From positions 13,371-77,370 of the forward strand of contig CAYNVS010000013.1 of the NCBI GenBank assembly GCA_964400725.1: a DNA stretch of 64,000 bases, written 5' to 3'. This DNA comes from CAYNVS01 sp964400725. Its GTDB lineage: Bacteria > Myxococcota_A > SURF-8 > CAYNVS01. Under the pieces are notes generated by a model, which saw nothing but the letters and a program-made list of their open reading frames with translations, did no database searches and had not been told where the DNA came from. The position numbers and the translations under genes are program-made. Below, one piece after another: positions 55,102-63,150 of the stretch; within the stretch, counting starts at the first letter, position 1, and each line of letters opens with the position of its first letter.

Positions 55102-56448
55102 TCAAATAATTGAGCCGAAATTTATTAAGGCTGCGAAGACTACAAGCGCGGCGTTTTCCTCGCTCTTTGCGCAGCCTCTTGCGGCGGGAAGCGCCAATAT
55201 TATTTCGCCCCCGCATTCTATAACCGGAACGAGCTCTCGCGCCGGCCTCGGAATTTTTTTCTCGATTAAAAGCTCCTTCAAGCTCTTATGAAAACCCGCG
55301 CCGCCGGGACGAATTTTATCGCCGGGTTTTCGCGGACGCGCAAGCCACGGGAACGGGTGCAGCGAAAGCGGAACCAAAGCGGCGAACGCCCCTTTGGGAC
55401 AAAATCCCTCGTAGGGTCTTATAACGAGAGTTCCAGCCGCAAAGACGTATTCTCCGAAGCCGGATATGCGGAACGGCTCGAAAGTCCGAGGCGTCCATCG
55501 CGGGGTTTCGCGCGTAAACGCAAGATCGCCGTAGTCGCGGCAGGCGTAAAGACCGCCTCCCATCTCGACGCATGCCTGCGGGTAGCGGCTGTTTATAGCG
55601 TCGAGCGCGCGGTTGATTAAAACGCCCCTTGGAGCCTTTCCGCCCAAATAATCCTCAATTAGGAGCTTGACCGCTGCGGCTTTCAGCGCGTCCGGATATT
55701 TCGCGATTTCCGTCGCGTCGTAACGGCCTTCGGCCTTTTTAAAGCGCCCCGCGTTTACGGCTAGACGCAGCGACTCGTACGCCTCGCGGCACAACTTTGC
55801 GCTTTGCAGCGCGCCTCTAAGCGCCGAATCGCCGAACGCTTCCGCAAACGCCGGAACCGCAATTTTCCTCGCTCTGCAACGGCGGTAACGCATGTCGTCG
55901 TTCATCGCGTCTTCGCGCCAATTAAGCCCGCGTTCAAGCGCGTACGCCTTCAGTTCGCTTTTGAAAAAACCTAGCAGCGGTCTCGCGTAACGCCCGTTCG
56001 CTTCGGGAATGCCCGCAAGACCCAAAGGCCCCGCGCCCTCGGACAACCGCATTAAAACCGTCTCAAGCTGATCGTCGGCGGTGTGTCCCAGCAGGCATCG
56101 CCGAGCGCCGGTTTCGTCCATCAGCGCGTCTAACGCCCCGTAACGCAGTCTGCGCAGCTCGTCTTCGTTCGCGCCCGGCTTGGGGCGGACGTCCAAGCGC
56201 CTGTATTCAAGCCCGCGAGCCGCCGACTCGCCGCGCACGAACGCCTCGTCGCCGTCGGCTTCTTCTCCTCGTAAATGATGATGAACGTGCGCGACAATCA
56301 AGCGAAGGCGCAAATCGGCGGAAACTCCGCTCGCCAAATCCAGCAGCGTCATGGAGTCGCATCCGCCGGAAACGGCCAAAACGCACGCTTTCCCCTCTAA
56401 TTCCAATTCTTTAATTTTTTTAAAAAACGCTTCTTGCAAAAAGCTCAT
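55102..56448 (-). CDS. tilS: tRNA(Ile)-lysidine synthase TilS
   Basis: Modifies C34 of the CAU-anticodon tRNA-Ile to lysidine so that it decodes AUA. The PP-loop S27-GGCDS32 binds ATP, followed by HVHHHLRGEEADGDEAFV, GHTADDQLETVLMRL and GLAGIPE motifs typical of the family. A C-terminal domain follows, with a length of 448 residues (usual 430-450). Its start overlaps the coiled-coil protein stop by 4 bases. A tRNA with a CAT anticodon lies nearby at 58256-58330. Confidence 0.94.
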   Translation of the reverse strand: MSFLQEAFFKKIKELELEGKACVLAVSGGCDSMTLLDLASGVSADLRLRLIVAHVHHHLRGEEADGDEAFVRGESAARGLEYRRLDVRPKPGANEDELRRLRYGALDALMDETGARRCLLGHTADDQLETVLMRLSEGAGPLGLAGIPEANGRYARPLLGFFKSELKAYALERGLNWREDAMNDDMRYRRCRARKIAVPAFAEAFGDSALRGALQSAKLCREAYESLRLAVNAGRFKKAEGRYDATEIAKYPDALKAAAVKLLIEDYLGGKAPRGVLINRALDAINSRYPQACVEMGGGLYACRDYGDLAFTRETPRWTPRTFEPFRISGFGEYVFAAGTLVIRPYEGFCPKGAFAALVPLSLHPFPWLARPRKPGDKIRPGGAGFHKSLKELLIEKKIPRPARELVPVIECGGEIILALPAARGCAKSEENAALVVFAALINFGSII

Positions 56449-56996
56449 TTTGCCGTGTTGGCCATCTGAACGACGGCTTCCAACAGAGCCTCTACCTTAA
56501 CGATTAACTGCTTGATAATCGCGTCGGCTTCCTGCCTCTGCATGAGGAAGATTTCATAGGTTTTATCTTTTTCCGAGAAACGGGAAATGATCTTAATTCG
56601 CTTGTTTATTTCCTCTAAGCGATTGTATTCCTCTTTGCCGAAGTAGCGGCGCACCTGAGTGGAAAGGCTCTGAAGACGCTGCTGCTTGCTCATTATCCAG
56701 CGAAGCGACTGCTCCGCGTTGTCGAGCGACTCGGTGGTTAAAATTTCTTTGAGATGCTTAGAAATAAAGCCTATTTCTTCGAGTATGATGTCCGCGAGTT
56801 CGCTGCCTTTGGCGCGTATCTCCTTATCGAGCTTGTGCTGTTTGCGCGCCATGCGAAACAGCCCTTCTTCAAAAACCAGCTTTCCTACTTTTACCAAAAC
56901 CAGCAGGTTGATAAGGATGGAAATCAGGCTGACAAGGAAAACGACGTCCACTTTCTCCATGCCGAGCGCGGCTGACAAACTGTTCAAAAGAGTCAT
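56445..56996 (-). CDS. Coiled-coil membrane protein, unknown function
   Basis: A 183-residue protein with one N-terminal TM helix (about residues 17-36) followed by an almost entirely helical, charged coiled coil. It is not recognised. The start at 56996 is selected because GGAGGT precedes it with 4 bases; an in-frame ATG four codons upstream would place that site inside the gene. The 4-base overlap with tilS suggests co-translation but not a shared role. Confidence 0.72.
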   Translation of the reverse strand: MTLLNSLSAALGMEKVDVVFLVSLISILINLLVLVKVGKLVFEEGLFRMARKQHKLDKEIRAKGSELADIILEEIGFISKHLKEILTTESLDNAEQSLRWIMSKQQRLQSLSTQVRRYFGKEEYNRLEEINKRIKIISRFSEKDKTYEIFLMQRQEADAIIKQLIVKVEALLEAVVQMANTAK

Positions 56997-57035
56997 AATC
57001 ACCTCCATACAATCTCAATAACTATATTCAACAGT

Positions 57036-57064
57036 TTGACATTAGTCAAAGTTTGTTGTTTAAT
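57036..57064 (+). promoter_or_regulatory. Sigma70-like promoter for beta-barrel protein
   Basis: TTGACA (57036-57041), 17-base spacer, TTTAAT (57059-57064), 34 bases before the chosen start. Confidence 0.75.
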
Positions 57065-57098
57065 TTTAAAAAGAAAAATAAACGAAGGATATTTTGTT

Positions 57099-58133
57099 AT
57101 GAAATACAATAATAAATTCAGCCTAACGGCGTCTTTCGCGCTAAGCGCGGCGGCTATTACGTTATTCGTTTCTTTCGCTAAGGCCGAGGATGCGCCTATA
57201 TGCCCCAAGTGCCCGCAGGGCTGCATCCCCGCCGGATACGTACAAGACCTTAAATCTGCCGAAGAACTGAAATCAGCGCCGCCCGAATGCCCTTCGGACT
57301 GCGTCCCTTTGTCTCTTGTGAAAAACCTGTCGGCTTCTCCGTTATGCAGGGAAGAGTCTCCTTCGGAAACCGCGCTTAACAACAATAAACCTAAGCTCGA
57401 TTCGTCGTCCGCTAAAAATTCCGAGAAACAAAACGCAGACGAGAAAGAAGGCGGCGACAACGTATTCAGCACTAGGCACCGCATAATGTTTTCGCCGACC
57501 GCGGCCACTCTAGCCCCAGGAGAAATGACCATTACAGGCTATGTCGGAGCGGCGTGGGAGTTTCAAATCGGCGTTACGGAAAATATTCAACTAGGAGTAA
57601 TCGGCATAGTTCCCGTCGGGGTCTTCGGCCTATTGCCCACCGCGAGAGCCGGCGTCGCCTTCTCGGACGAATGGAAAGGCTCGCTGGGAATAATGGCCGG
57701 AGGCTTTTTCCCGCTGGCCTTCATTGAAACGAGCGTTTACCTTTACGGAGGCAACGCTTCCATAACCTATCTTAAGAAACCGTTTCAATTCAACGTCGGA
57801 TTAATCGCCAACGGTTTCGGCGCGCGAACCGACGGCGAATTCCGCAATTCAGACGTCGCGCTTCTTCTTCCTAACGCGGGCGCCAGTTTTCAATTTTCAA
57901 AAAACTGGTCGTTTTTGTTGGAAGCGTACGCTCCGTTGTTCGCCGGAACGGACGTTGACGACGATTACATGAACGGCAAATTTTTCATGCTCTTTTACGG
58001 CTTTCGCGGCCACGGAGACTTAATGTACGGAGATTTAGGTTTTTTCATTCCCGCATTTAAAGAATATTTTAAATATGTCTGGAAATACACTCCAATCGGC
58101 ATTCCTTATTTTTCTATCGGGTTTAAAATCTGA
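57099..58133 (+). CDS. Putative outer-membrane beta-barrel protein
   Basis: Signal peptide (residues 1-29, ...SFAKA), then a short Cys/Pro-rich segment (PICPKCPQGC and ECPSDCVPL), a linker of about 60 residues, and a C-terminal region of about 220 residues (about 125-344) of alternating aromatic and hydrophobic strands ending FSIGFKI, typical of a barrel. The start at 57099 is preferred over a more upstream ATG, since that one lies within the promoter. AAGGA precedes it. The cysteine pairs are unusual and could bind metal. Function unknown. Confidence 0.72.
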   Translation: MKYNNKFSLTASFALSAAAITLFVSFAKAEDAPICPKCPQGCIPAGYVQDLKSAEELKSAPPECPSDCVPLSLVKNLSASPLCREESPSETALNNNKPKLDSSSAKNSEKQNADEKEGGDNVFSTRHRIMFSPTAATLAPGEMTITGYVGAAWEFQIGVTENIQLGVIGIVPVGVFGLLPTARAGVAFSDEWKGSLGIMAGGFFPLAFIETSVYLYGGNASITYLKKPFQFNVGLIANGFGARTDGEFRNSDVALLLPNAGASFQFSKNWSFLLEAYAPLFAGTDVDDDYMNGKFFMLFYGFRGHGDLMYGDLGFFIPAFKEYFKYVWKYTPIGIPYFSIGFKI

Positions 58134-58208
58134 ACTTAAGCGGCCTCGCAACGCTTTTAGGCGGCTGTCGCGCCCTATCGGCGGCAAAATAATTTTGCGA
58201 AAAAAATC

Positions 58209-58237
58209 TTGCAAATGAAACGGGAATGGTGTATTTA
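58209..58237 (+). promoter_or_regulatory. Sigma70-like promoter for the CAU tRNA
   Basis: TTGCAA (58209-58214), 17-base spacer, TATTTA (58232-58237), 18 bases before the tRNA. Confidence 0.6.
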
Positions 58238-58255
58238 CCGAAATTGCTTTTACGT

Positions 58256-58330
58256 GGGCCTATAGCTCAGTGGTAGAGCATCCGGCTCATAACCGGGCGG
58301 TCCCAGGTTCGAAACCTGGTGGGCCCACCA
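58256..58330 (+). tRNA. tRNA with CAT anticodon (Ile2 or elongator Met)
   Basis: A 75-base cloverleaf: acceptor GGGCCTA with TGGGCCC, D stem GCTC/GAGC, anticodon loop CTCATAA giving CAT, T stem with GTTCGAAA, discriminator A and encoded CCA. G1-C72 excludes initiator Met. Whether it is lysidine-modified tRNA-Ile2 or elongator Met cannot be settled by eye; the GGGCC acceptor resembles many Ile2 genes. Confidence 0.92.
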
Positions 58331-58484
58331 CAAGCATTTTTGAAAAGTTGTCGCGTAGTTTTATTTGAAACGGGACTTCCATGCGGCCTAAGCAGCAAGT
58401 TTCACGCGCATCGCGGGCGTCGCGCAATCCGCAGCTTATTCAACCAAGCGCAACATACGATTTAAAACGGAGGGCGCAAAGTAA

Positions 58485-58607
58485 ATGACCTTCCTTGCGG
58501 ATAGCTCAAAACAACGAGGAACCCCGAAGGAAAATCGCACAGACGACCGCAGCCGCCATAATCCATACAAAATAACCGTCAAAATTGCATTAAGGAGGGA
58601 GCCTTGA
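58485..58607 (+). CDS. Possible 40-residue ORF coupled to the zinc-ribbon gene
   Basis: ATG with GGAGGG ten bases upstream opens 40 basic, Arg/Lys-rich codons, and its TGA overlaps the TTG start of the next gene. No family recognised. It may be a leader peptide, a small protein or chance. The surrounding 58331-58484 holds no other gene that I can see. Confidence 0.3.
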   Translation: MTFLADSSKQRGTPKENRTDDRSRHNPYKITVKIALRREP

Positions 58608-59344
58608 AACGCCAGCTTGAACAGCTAGAAAAATTGCAGGAATTGGACGTGAAAATTTTTAAGATTGAACGCCTGAAGGAAGAATTCCCCATGCAAATCG
58701 AGGAGCTTCAGGCGGAGCTTAAAAAGGTGAACGACAAAAAGACCGAGCTAGACAAGACGAAGGCGGTTATTAACGCGGAGCGCCATGAGAAAGGCCGCGA
58801 GCTCGACCTCGACAGAATTCGCATGAAAAACCTAACGAACAAAGAAGCTCAGGTTACCAATCAGAAGGAATACGAACTTTACATGAAAGAGCTCTCCGGA
58901 CTGGAAGAGGAAATAAAGCAGCACGAAGGCGAGCTGAAGGGAATTAACGAGAAAATAGCGGGAATCGATAAGGAAATCGAAAAAGTCGATAAGAACGTCA
59001 AAGCGATAGCCGAAAAAGTGGCGGCTCTTCAGGCCAGCGCCAGCAAGAAGGAAATGGAAATCGACGAACAGCTCGACGCGCTTTACGAAGCGCGCGAAAA
59101 GATAGAAGACTCGCTTGACGAGAAGCTGCTCGACCACTACGTAACCGTTTCCGAAAACGCGCCCGACGGCATAGGAATGGCTTACGCAAAAGAAGGCGTT
59201 TGTTTGATGTGCTTTATGACGATTCCGCCGCAGATGTACAACGAGCTCCTGAAGGGCGAAAGCATGCACGTATGCCCGCATTGCAGACGCATTTTGGTTT
59301 ACCGCGACGAACTGCCCGAATGGGCGGTAAAAAAAGAAAAGTAA
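58604..59344 (+). CDS. C4-type zinc-ribbon coiled-coil protein (DUF164 family)
   Basis: A 246-residue protein: a long antiparallel coiled coil (about residues 1-190) and a C-terminal zinc ribbon (GVCLMCFM and VCPHCRRI, C-x2-C twice). The family includes CT398-like proteins reported to bind sigma54-related partners; general role unclear. The TTG start at 58604 has a strong AAGGAGGG upstream. Neighbours are a tRNA and uridine phosphorylase (16 bases). Confidence 0.88.
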   Translation: MKRQLEQLEKLQELDVKIFKIERLKEEFPMQIEELQAELKKVNDKKTELDKTKAVINAERHEKGRELDLDRIRMKNLTNKEAQVTNQKEYELYMKELSGLEEEIKQHEGELKGINEKIAGIDKEIEKVDKNVKAIAEKVAALQASASKKEMEIDEQLDALYEAREKIEDSLDEKLLDHYVTVSENAPDGIGMAYAKEGVCLMCFMTIPPQMYNELLKGESMHVCPHCRRILVYRDELPEWAVKKEK

Positions 59345-59360
59345 CCGCCGAGATTTGCCG

Positions 59361-60161
59361 ATGATTAAGCGCAATCTCGCAGCGGACGAAAACTACTCGA
59401 TGTACCACATCGAGATTTCCAGGAAAATGGCGGAGGGCGCGGCCGTAGCGCTTCTCCCCGGCTCGCCGGAACGAGCCGCGCTCATAGCGCAAAGCCTTGA
59501 CAAACCAAAACTTCTCGCAAGGCACCGCGGGCTGGAAGGCTGGCTAGGCTATCTCGACGGAACGCCCGTTATTTCCCAGTCAACGGGAATGGGCGGACCA
59601 TCGCTTGAAATAGTGGTTCAAGAGCTGATGAAACTAGGCGTAAACGCGTTTCTTCGAGTCGGCACGACGGGGAGCATACAGTCAGACGTAGCGATAGGAA
59701 CGATTATAATCACCGAGGCGGCGGTAAGGCTCGACGGGACAAGCGACCATTACGCTCCGAAGGAGTTTCCCGCGGCGGCGGACGTCGAGCTTACCCACTC
59801 GCTCATTTCTGCGGCGAAGGCTTCCGGCGCTCCTTACGCTAGCGGCCTGACGGTTTCCAGCGCCAGCTTTTACGCGGGTCAGGAGCGTTACGACAACGCG
59901 ACCGGATACGTTCAACGCGCCTTTCAAGGCAGTCTCGCAGAATGGCAGAAGCTCGGCGTTCTCAACTACGAAATGGAAGCCGCGGCGCTTTACACGATAG
60001 CGAGGGCGAGCGGAGCCAAGGCCGGATGCCTGTGCGGAGCCATCGCAAACCGGACGAAAAGCGAAGAGCCTAACCGCGCTCTCATTGCGGAAATCGAAAA
60101 AAAGGCTATTAATGTTGCGTTGGAAGGTCTAAAGATTTATATTAAAAACGTCGGGCTTTAG
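59361..60161 (+). CDS. udp: Uridine phosphorylase
   Basis: Cleaves uridine with phosphate into uracil and ribose-1-phosphate for pyrimidine salvage. LLPGSPERA near the N-terminus, STGMGGPSLEIVVQEL, RVGTTGSIQ and the NYEMEAAALYTIA motif near residue 205 are diagnostic of the PNP/UDP family. The length of 266 residues is close to the usual 250-260. The ATG at 59361 is preferred over a TTG two codons upstream. The start lies 16 bases after the zinc-ribbon gene stop. Confidence 0.92.
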   Translation: MIKRNLAADENYSMYHIEISRKMAEGAAVALLPGSPERAALIAQSLDKPKLLARHRGLEGWLGYLDGTPVISQSTGMGGPSLEIVVQELMKLGVNAFLRVGTTGSIQSDVAIGTIIITEAAVRLDGTSDHYAPKEFPAAADVELTHSLISAAKASGAPYASGLTVSSASFYAGQERYDNATGYVQRAFQGSLAEWQKLGVLNYEMEAAALYTIARASGAKAGCLCGAIANRTKSEEPNRALIAEIEKKAINVALEGLKIYIKNVGL

Positions 60162-60192
60162 TATTAACGCTATTTGACGAAATATAAATCGA

Positions 60193-61206
60193 ATGAACCG
60201 AATTGCAATATCCGTGTTTGTTGCGGCGGCGTTGGCGGCTCTGGCAATTTTATTTTGGCCGGAGACGGATAAAAAAGAAAAAGCGGAAATTAACAAACCG
60301 GCATTAAATTCGGAAGAACCCGAACCTAAGCCGACCAAAAAAAATCCCGACGACGAGCGAGCCGCTCCCTTGGACCTTTTAGAAGTATTTGCCGGTCTTG
60401 ACAAGCAGGTCTTTAACGAGGATAAAAAGGAGCCGGACGAATACAAAGGCGCGCGCTCCGATAAAGCCCTCCCCGATTACGAGTCGAAATGTCCTCAAAT
60501 AAAACGCTTTGTCAGCGAAAATCCGCCTACGCCCGAAACCGTCGCAAAGTTTAAACAGACAAAGGAAGGAAGCCAAACTTACGCCTTTCTTCGCGCCTAC
60601 GCGCAAACTTACAGCTGCGAAGCTCTGAAAAAAAACGACGAATTCGTATGCGACAAATTAAAAAACGTCGATAAAATATTGTATAGGGAATGTCTGCAAA
60701 ATTTTCTTTGGATTGATTTATTAGTTTATCATTATTCCATCCGAAAGGATACAAAAGATTTTGTCATAAAACATTCAAAAACCTACCGCGAGGTTTTAAG
60801 CCGTCAAGAAGACAAGGACTTCAACATTATCGAAGTCATTTTAAACTCCTTTGAACTGGCGCGCTCAGGCTCGGCCGACGCAGGCTGCAAAAGGCCGGAA
60901 TACGAAAAATATCCAGAAATAATACATATGTGCCGAATCGCGGCAAATCCTGACATGAAAGACTGCGACAACGTAAATAATAAACGCGGCATATTGCTTT
61001 GTTACGCCTACAAAAGCGCAATGATCCTGCTTAGGGAAAACAAACCGTGGAACCCCGAAGAAATTAGAAACGACTTTCCGTATTTGTTAAAAAACGCCGC
61101 AAAAATACTCGATCCAGCGCAGAATAAGACTATTGACTGCAAAGACGCCGCGACGGAATGGATCGACTACGTTTGTAAAAACGGCGAAACCCCTTACAAT
61201 TTTTAA
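60193..61206 (+). CDS. Membrane-anchored protein, unknown, with disordered linker
   Basis: One hydrophobic N-terminal segment (about residues 4-22) is followed by a Lys/Glu/Pro-rich linker (about 27-60) and a helical globular part with eight to ten cysteines (about 95-337). No known family. The layout is that of a periplasm-facing protein anchored in the inner membrane. It lies 31 bases downstream of udp and may share its transcript. Confidence 0.65.
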   Translation: MNRIAISVFVAAALAALAILFWPETDKKEKAEINKPALNSEEPEPKPTKKNPDDERAAPLDLLEVFAGLDKQVFNEDKKEPDEYKGARSDKALPDYESKCPQIKRFVSENPPTPETVAKFKQTKEGSQTYAFLRAYAQTYSCEALKKNDEFVCDKLKNVDKILYRECLQNFLWIDLLVYHYSIRKDTKDFVIKHSKTYREVLSRQEDKDFNIIEVILNSFELARSGSADAGCKRPEYEKYPEIIHMCRIAANPDMKDCDNVNNKRGILLCYAYKSAMILLRENKPWNPEEIRNDFPYLLKNAAKILDPAQNKTIDCKDAATEWIDYVCKNGETPYNF

Positions 61207-61320
61207 TTAAGCCGAGAAAAGACTTATGCGAGGGGAAAACAAATCCGTTCATAGCGGTTTGTAAAATTCTTTTCGATTATAGCGGTTCTCTAAAGTCTCT
61301 TGCCAAACTGTGCATTTTTC

Positions 61321-61423
61321 CGCGTCCTTCGAGACGCTCCGCTAAAGCTGCGCCGATCGGGAACGCGGCTATGTACCGCGGCGCCGAGGAGATTTGCAAA
61401 AGCAAATCTTCTCGAAGGACGCG
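61321..61423. repeat. 103-base palindromic element with 14-base terminal inverted repeats
   Basis: CGCGTCCTTCGAGA (61321-61334) is perfectly inverted at 61410-61423, and AGATTTGC/GCAAATCT (61390-61409) makes an inner hairpin. It lies in the 322-base gap 61207-61528, which holds no gene. It could be a REP- or MITE-like dispersed repeat; only one copy was seen in the window. Confidence 0.5.
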
Positions 61424-61472
61424 ACAGGCATAACGGACACAACTTTTAAGAAACGCTATAAGCAGCCTTTTT

Positions 61473-61503
61473 TAAAAAAACGGCGTCCCTTTCGGAACGC
61501 CGT
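61473..61503 (-). terminator. Terminator after Cys-rich repeat protein gene
   Basis: On the minus strand ACGGCGT pairs with ACGCCGT across a 10-base loop, followed by seven T. It ends the gene 61529-64000. Confidence 0.85.
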
Positions 61504-61528
61504 CTTTTGCAAGAGTACAGCCTTTAGC

Positions 61529-63150
61529 TTATTTGCCGGAGGGGCAATATTCTTTCTTAGCGCACAGATTGTCGGTGCAGCAAGCGTCCGCGCCGAAATC
61601 GGCGGTGCAGTCCGAAGGCTGCGTGCAGGCCTTGGAGCAGAAGGAATATCCGCAAACGTCCTTCGTGCCGTTGGAAGCGCAGTCGCTGTTCGCGCCGTAA
61701 GTGTCGGCGCAGTCGGCGGCGGCGGCGCAGGAGCTGTTATTGTCGGCTCCGCCCACGCAGGAGAAGCCGGCTTTGCAGTTTTCAGCCGCTTTGTTGAACG
61801 GCGGGAAGGAGCAAACGTCTCCGGCGCCGGCGGTTCCTACCGGCATCGGCAGGCAGAAGCAAGCGCTGGAAATTTCAGCGGCATACCAATTGTAATCGGT
61901 GTTGGTTATGTCGTTGCAGTTTCCGGCCGCGTTGCACTTGGGCGCGCAGTAGGAAGTTCCGCAGAAGTTGCCGTCGGTTCCAACCGCTACGCAGTCGGCT
62001 CCGGGCTGATAAGTGGCGTCGCAGGTCGTTTCGTCCGCGCAGGACTGCCTGTTGCCGATTTCCATTCTCGACGGATCAATGCCGATGCAGGTAAGGTTGG
62101 CGGCGCAGTCGCCGGATCCGGCGTTAATGTCGCCGAACTCGCAGGTCTCCGCTTCCTTCTTGGTGCCGACTTTGCCGACCGGTATGCAGTAGCAATCCGA
62201 GCCGACGGTCTGGGGCTGCCAGTTAAAGTTGGTGCCGGTTACGTCGTTGCAGTTTCCAGCCGCGTTGCACTTGGGCGAGCAGAACGATTCGCCGCAGAAT
62301 TTCCCGGCGCCGGTAATCTCTACGCAGTCAGCTCCGGCGATGTATTCGGCGGTGCAGTCGGCGGCTTCGGCGCAAGAAGTGCGATCGCCAGGATCGAGGC
62401 GGTTCGGGTCGATGCCTAAGCAGGCGAGGTTTTTGCCGCAAGCTCCGGCGTTCGCGTTAAGGTCGCCGAATTCGCAGGATTCGCCGGCTTTTTTGGTTCC
62501 AAGCGGGCCGGTCGGTATGCAGTAGCAGGAGCCGGACAGGTTGTAAGCCATCCAGCTGTAACGGGTGTCGGTTACGTCGTCGCAGTTGCCGGCGGCGTTG
62601 CACTTGGGCGAGCAGAAAGACTGGCCGCAGAATTTTCCGGCGCCGCTTACGTCAACGCAGTCGGCTCCGGCGGCATAGGTGGAAGTCGGGCAGTCGGCGG
62701 CCTCGGTGCAGGCGTCGCGATCGCCGGGGTCGAGTTTCGACGGATCGATGCCCAAGCAAGTCATGTTAAGGTCGCAGGCTCCGGCGTCGCCGTTGATTGT
62801 GCCGAAAGAGCAGGCGTCTCCGGCCTGCTGAGTGCCTTTTTCCTGCGGAATGCAGAGGCACTGCGTATCAAGGCTGTAAGCCATCCAAGCAAACTCGGCT
62901 CCGGCTACGTTCAGGTCGTCGCAGGTTCCGTCCGCCATGCAGAACGGCGAGCAGAAAGAAATGGCGCAGTATTTGCTTCCGCCCACGTCGATGCAAGCGG
63001 GGTCGGCGCCGGCGTAGTTCGGGTCGCCTTTGCAGTCTTCGGCGGTAGTGCACGGAGTTCTTTTATTTACTTCCATACGGGCCGGGTCGATTCCTAAGCA
63101 GGCGCTTCCGCGGGCGTTGTCGCCGCTGATGCACTCGCAGTCGCCCTTGG
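61529..63150 (-). repeat. Five tandem about 108-codon Cys-rich repeats
   Basis: Approximate plus-strand unit bounds, 5' to 3' on the minus strand: 63150-62833, 62832-62509, 62508-62170, 62169-61843, and a diverged unit 61842-61529. Units two and three are the most alike, sharing SFCSPKCNAAGNC and a nearly identical AGADCV...GKFCG stretch. Confidence 0.75.

Noticed and set aside
58331..58603. Possible RNase P RNA or SRP RNA in the gap before the zinc-ribbon gene
   Set aside because: The conserved cores (GAGGAAAGTCCGGGC type and the SRP GGAAGGAAGCAGCC type) are absent.
61394..62419. Plus-strand ORF of 341 residues, and a second at 63182-63970
   Set aside because: Antisense to the Cys-rich repeat gene; Ala/Gly/Val-rich translations without motifs, produced by its codon bias.
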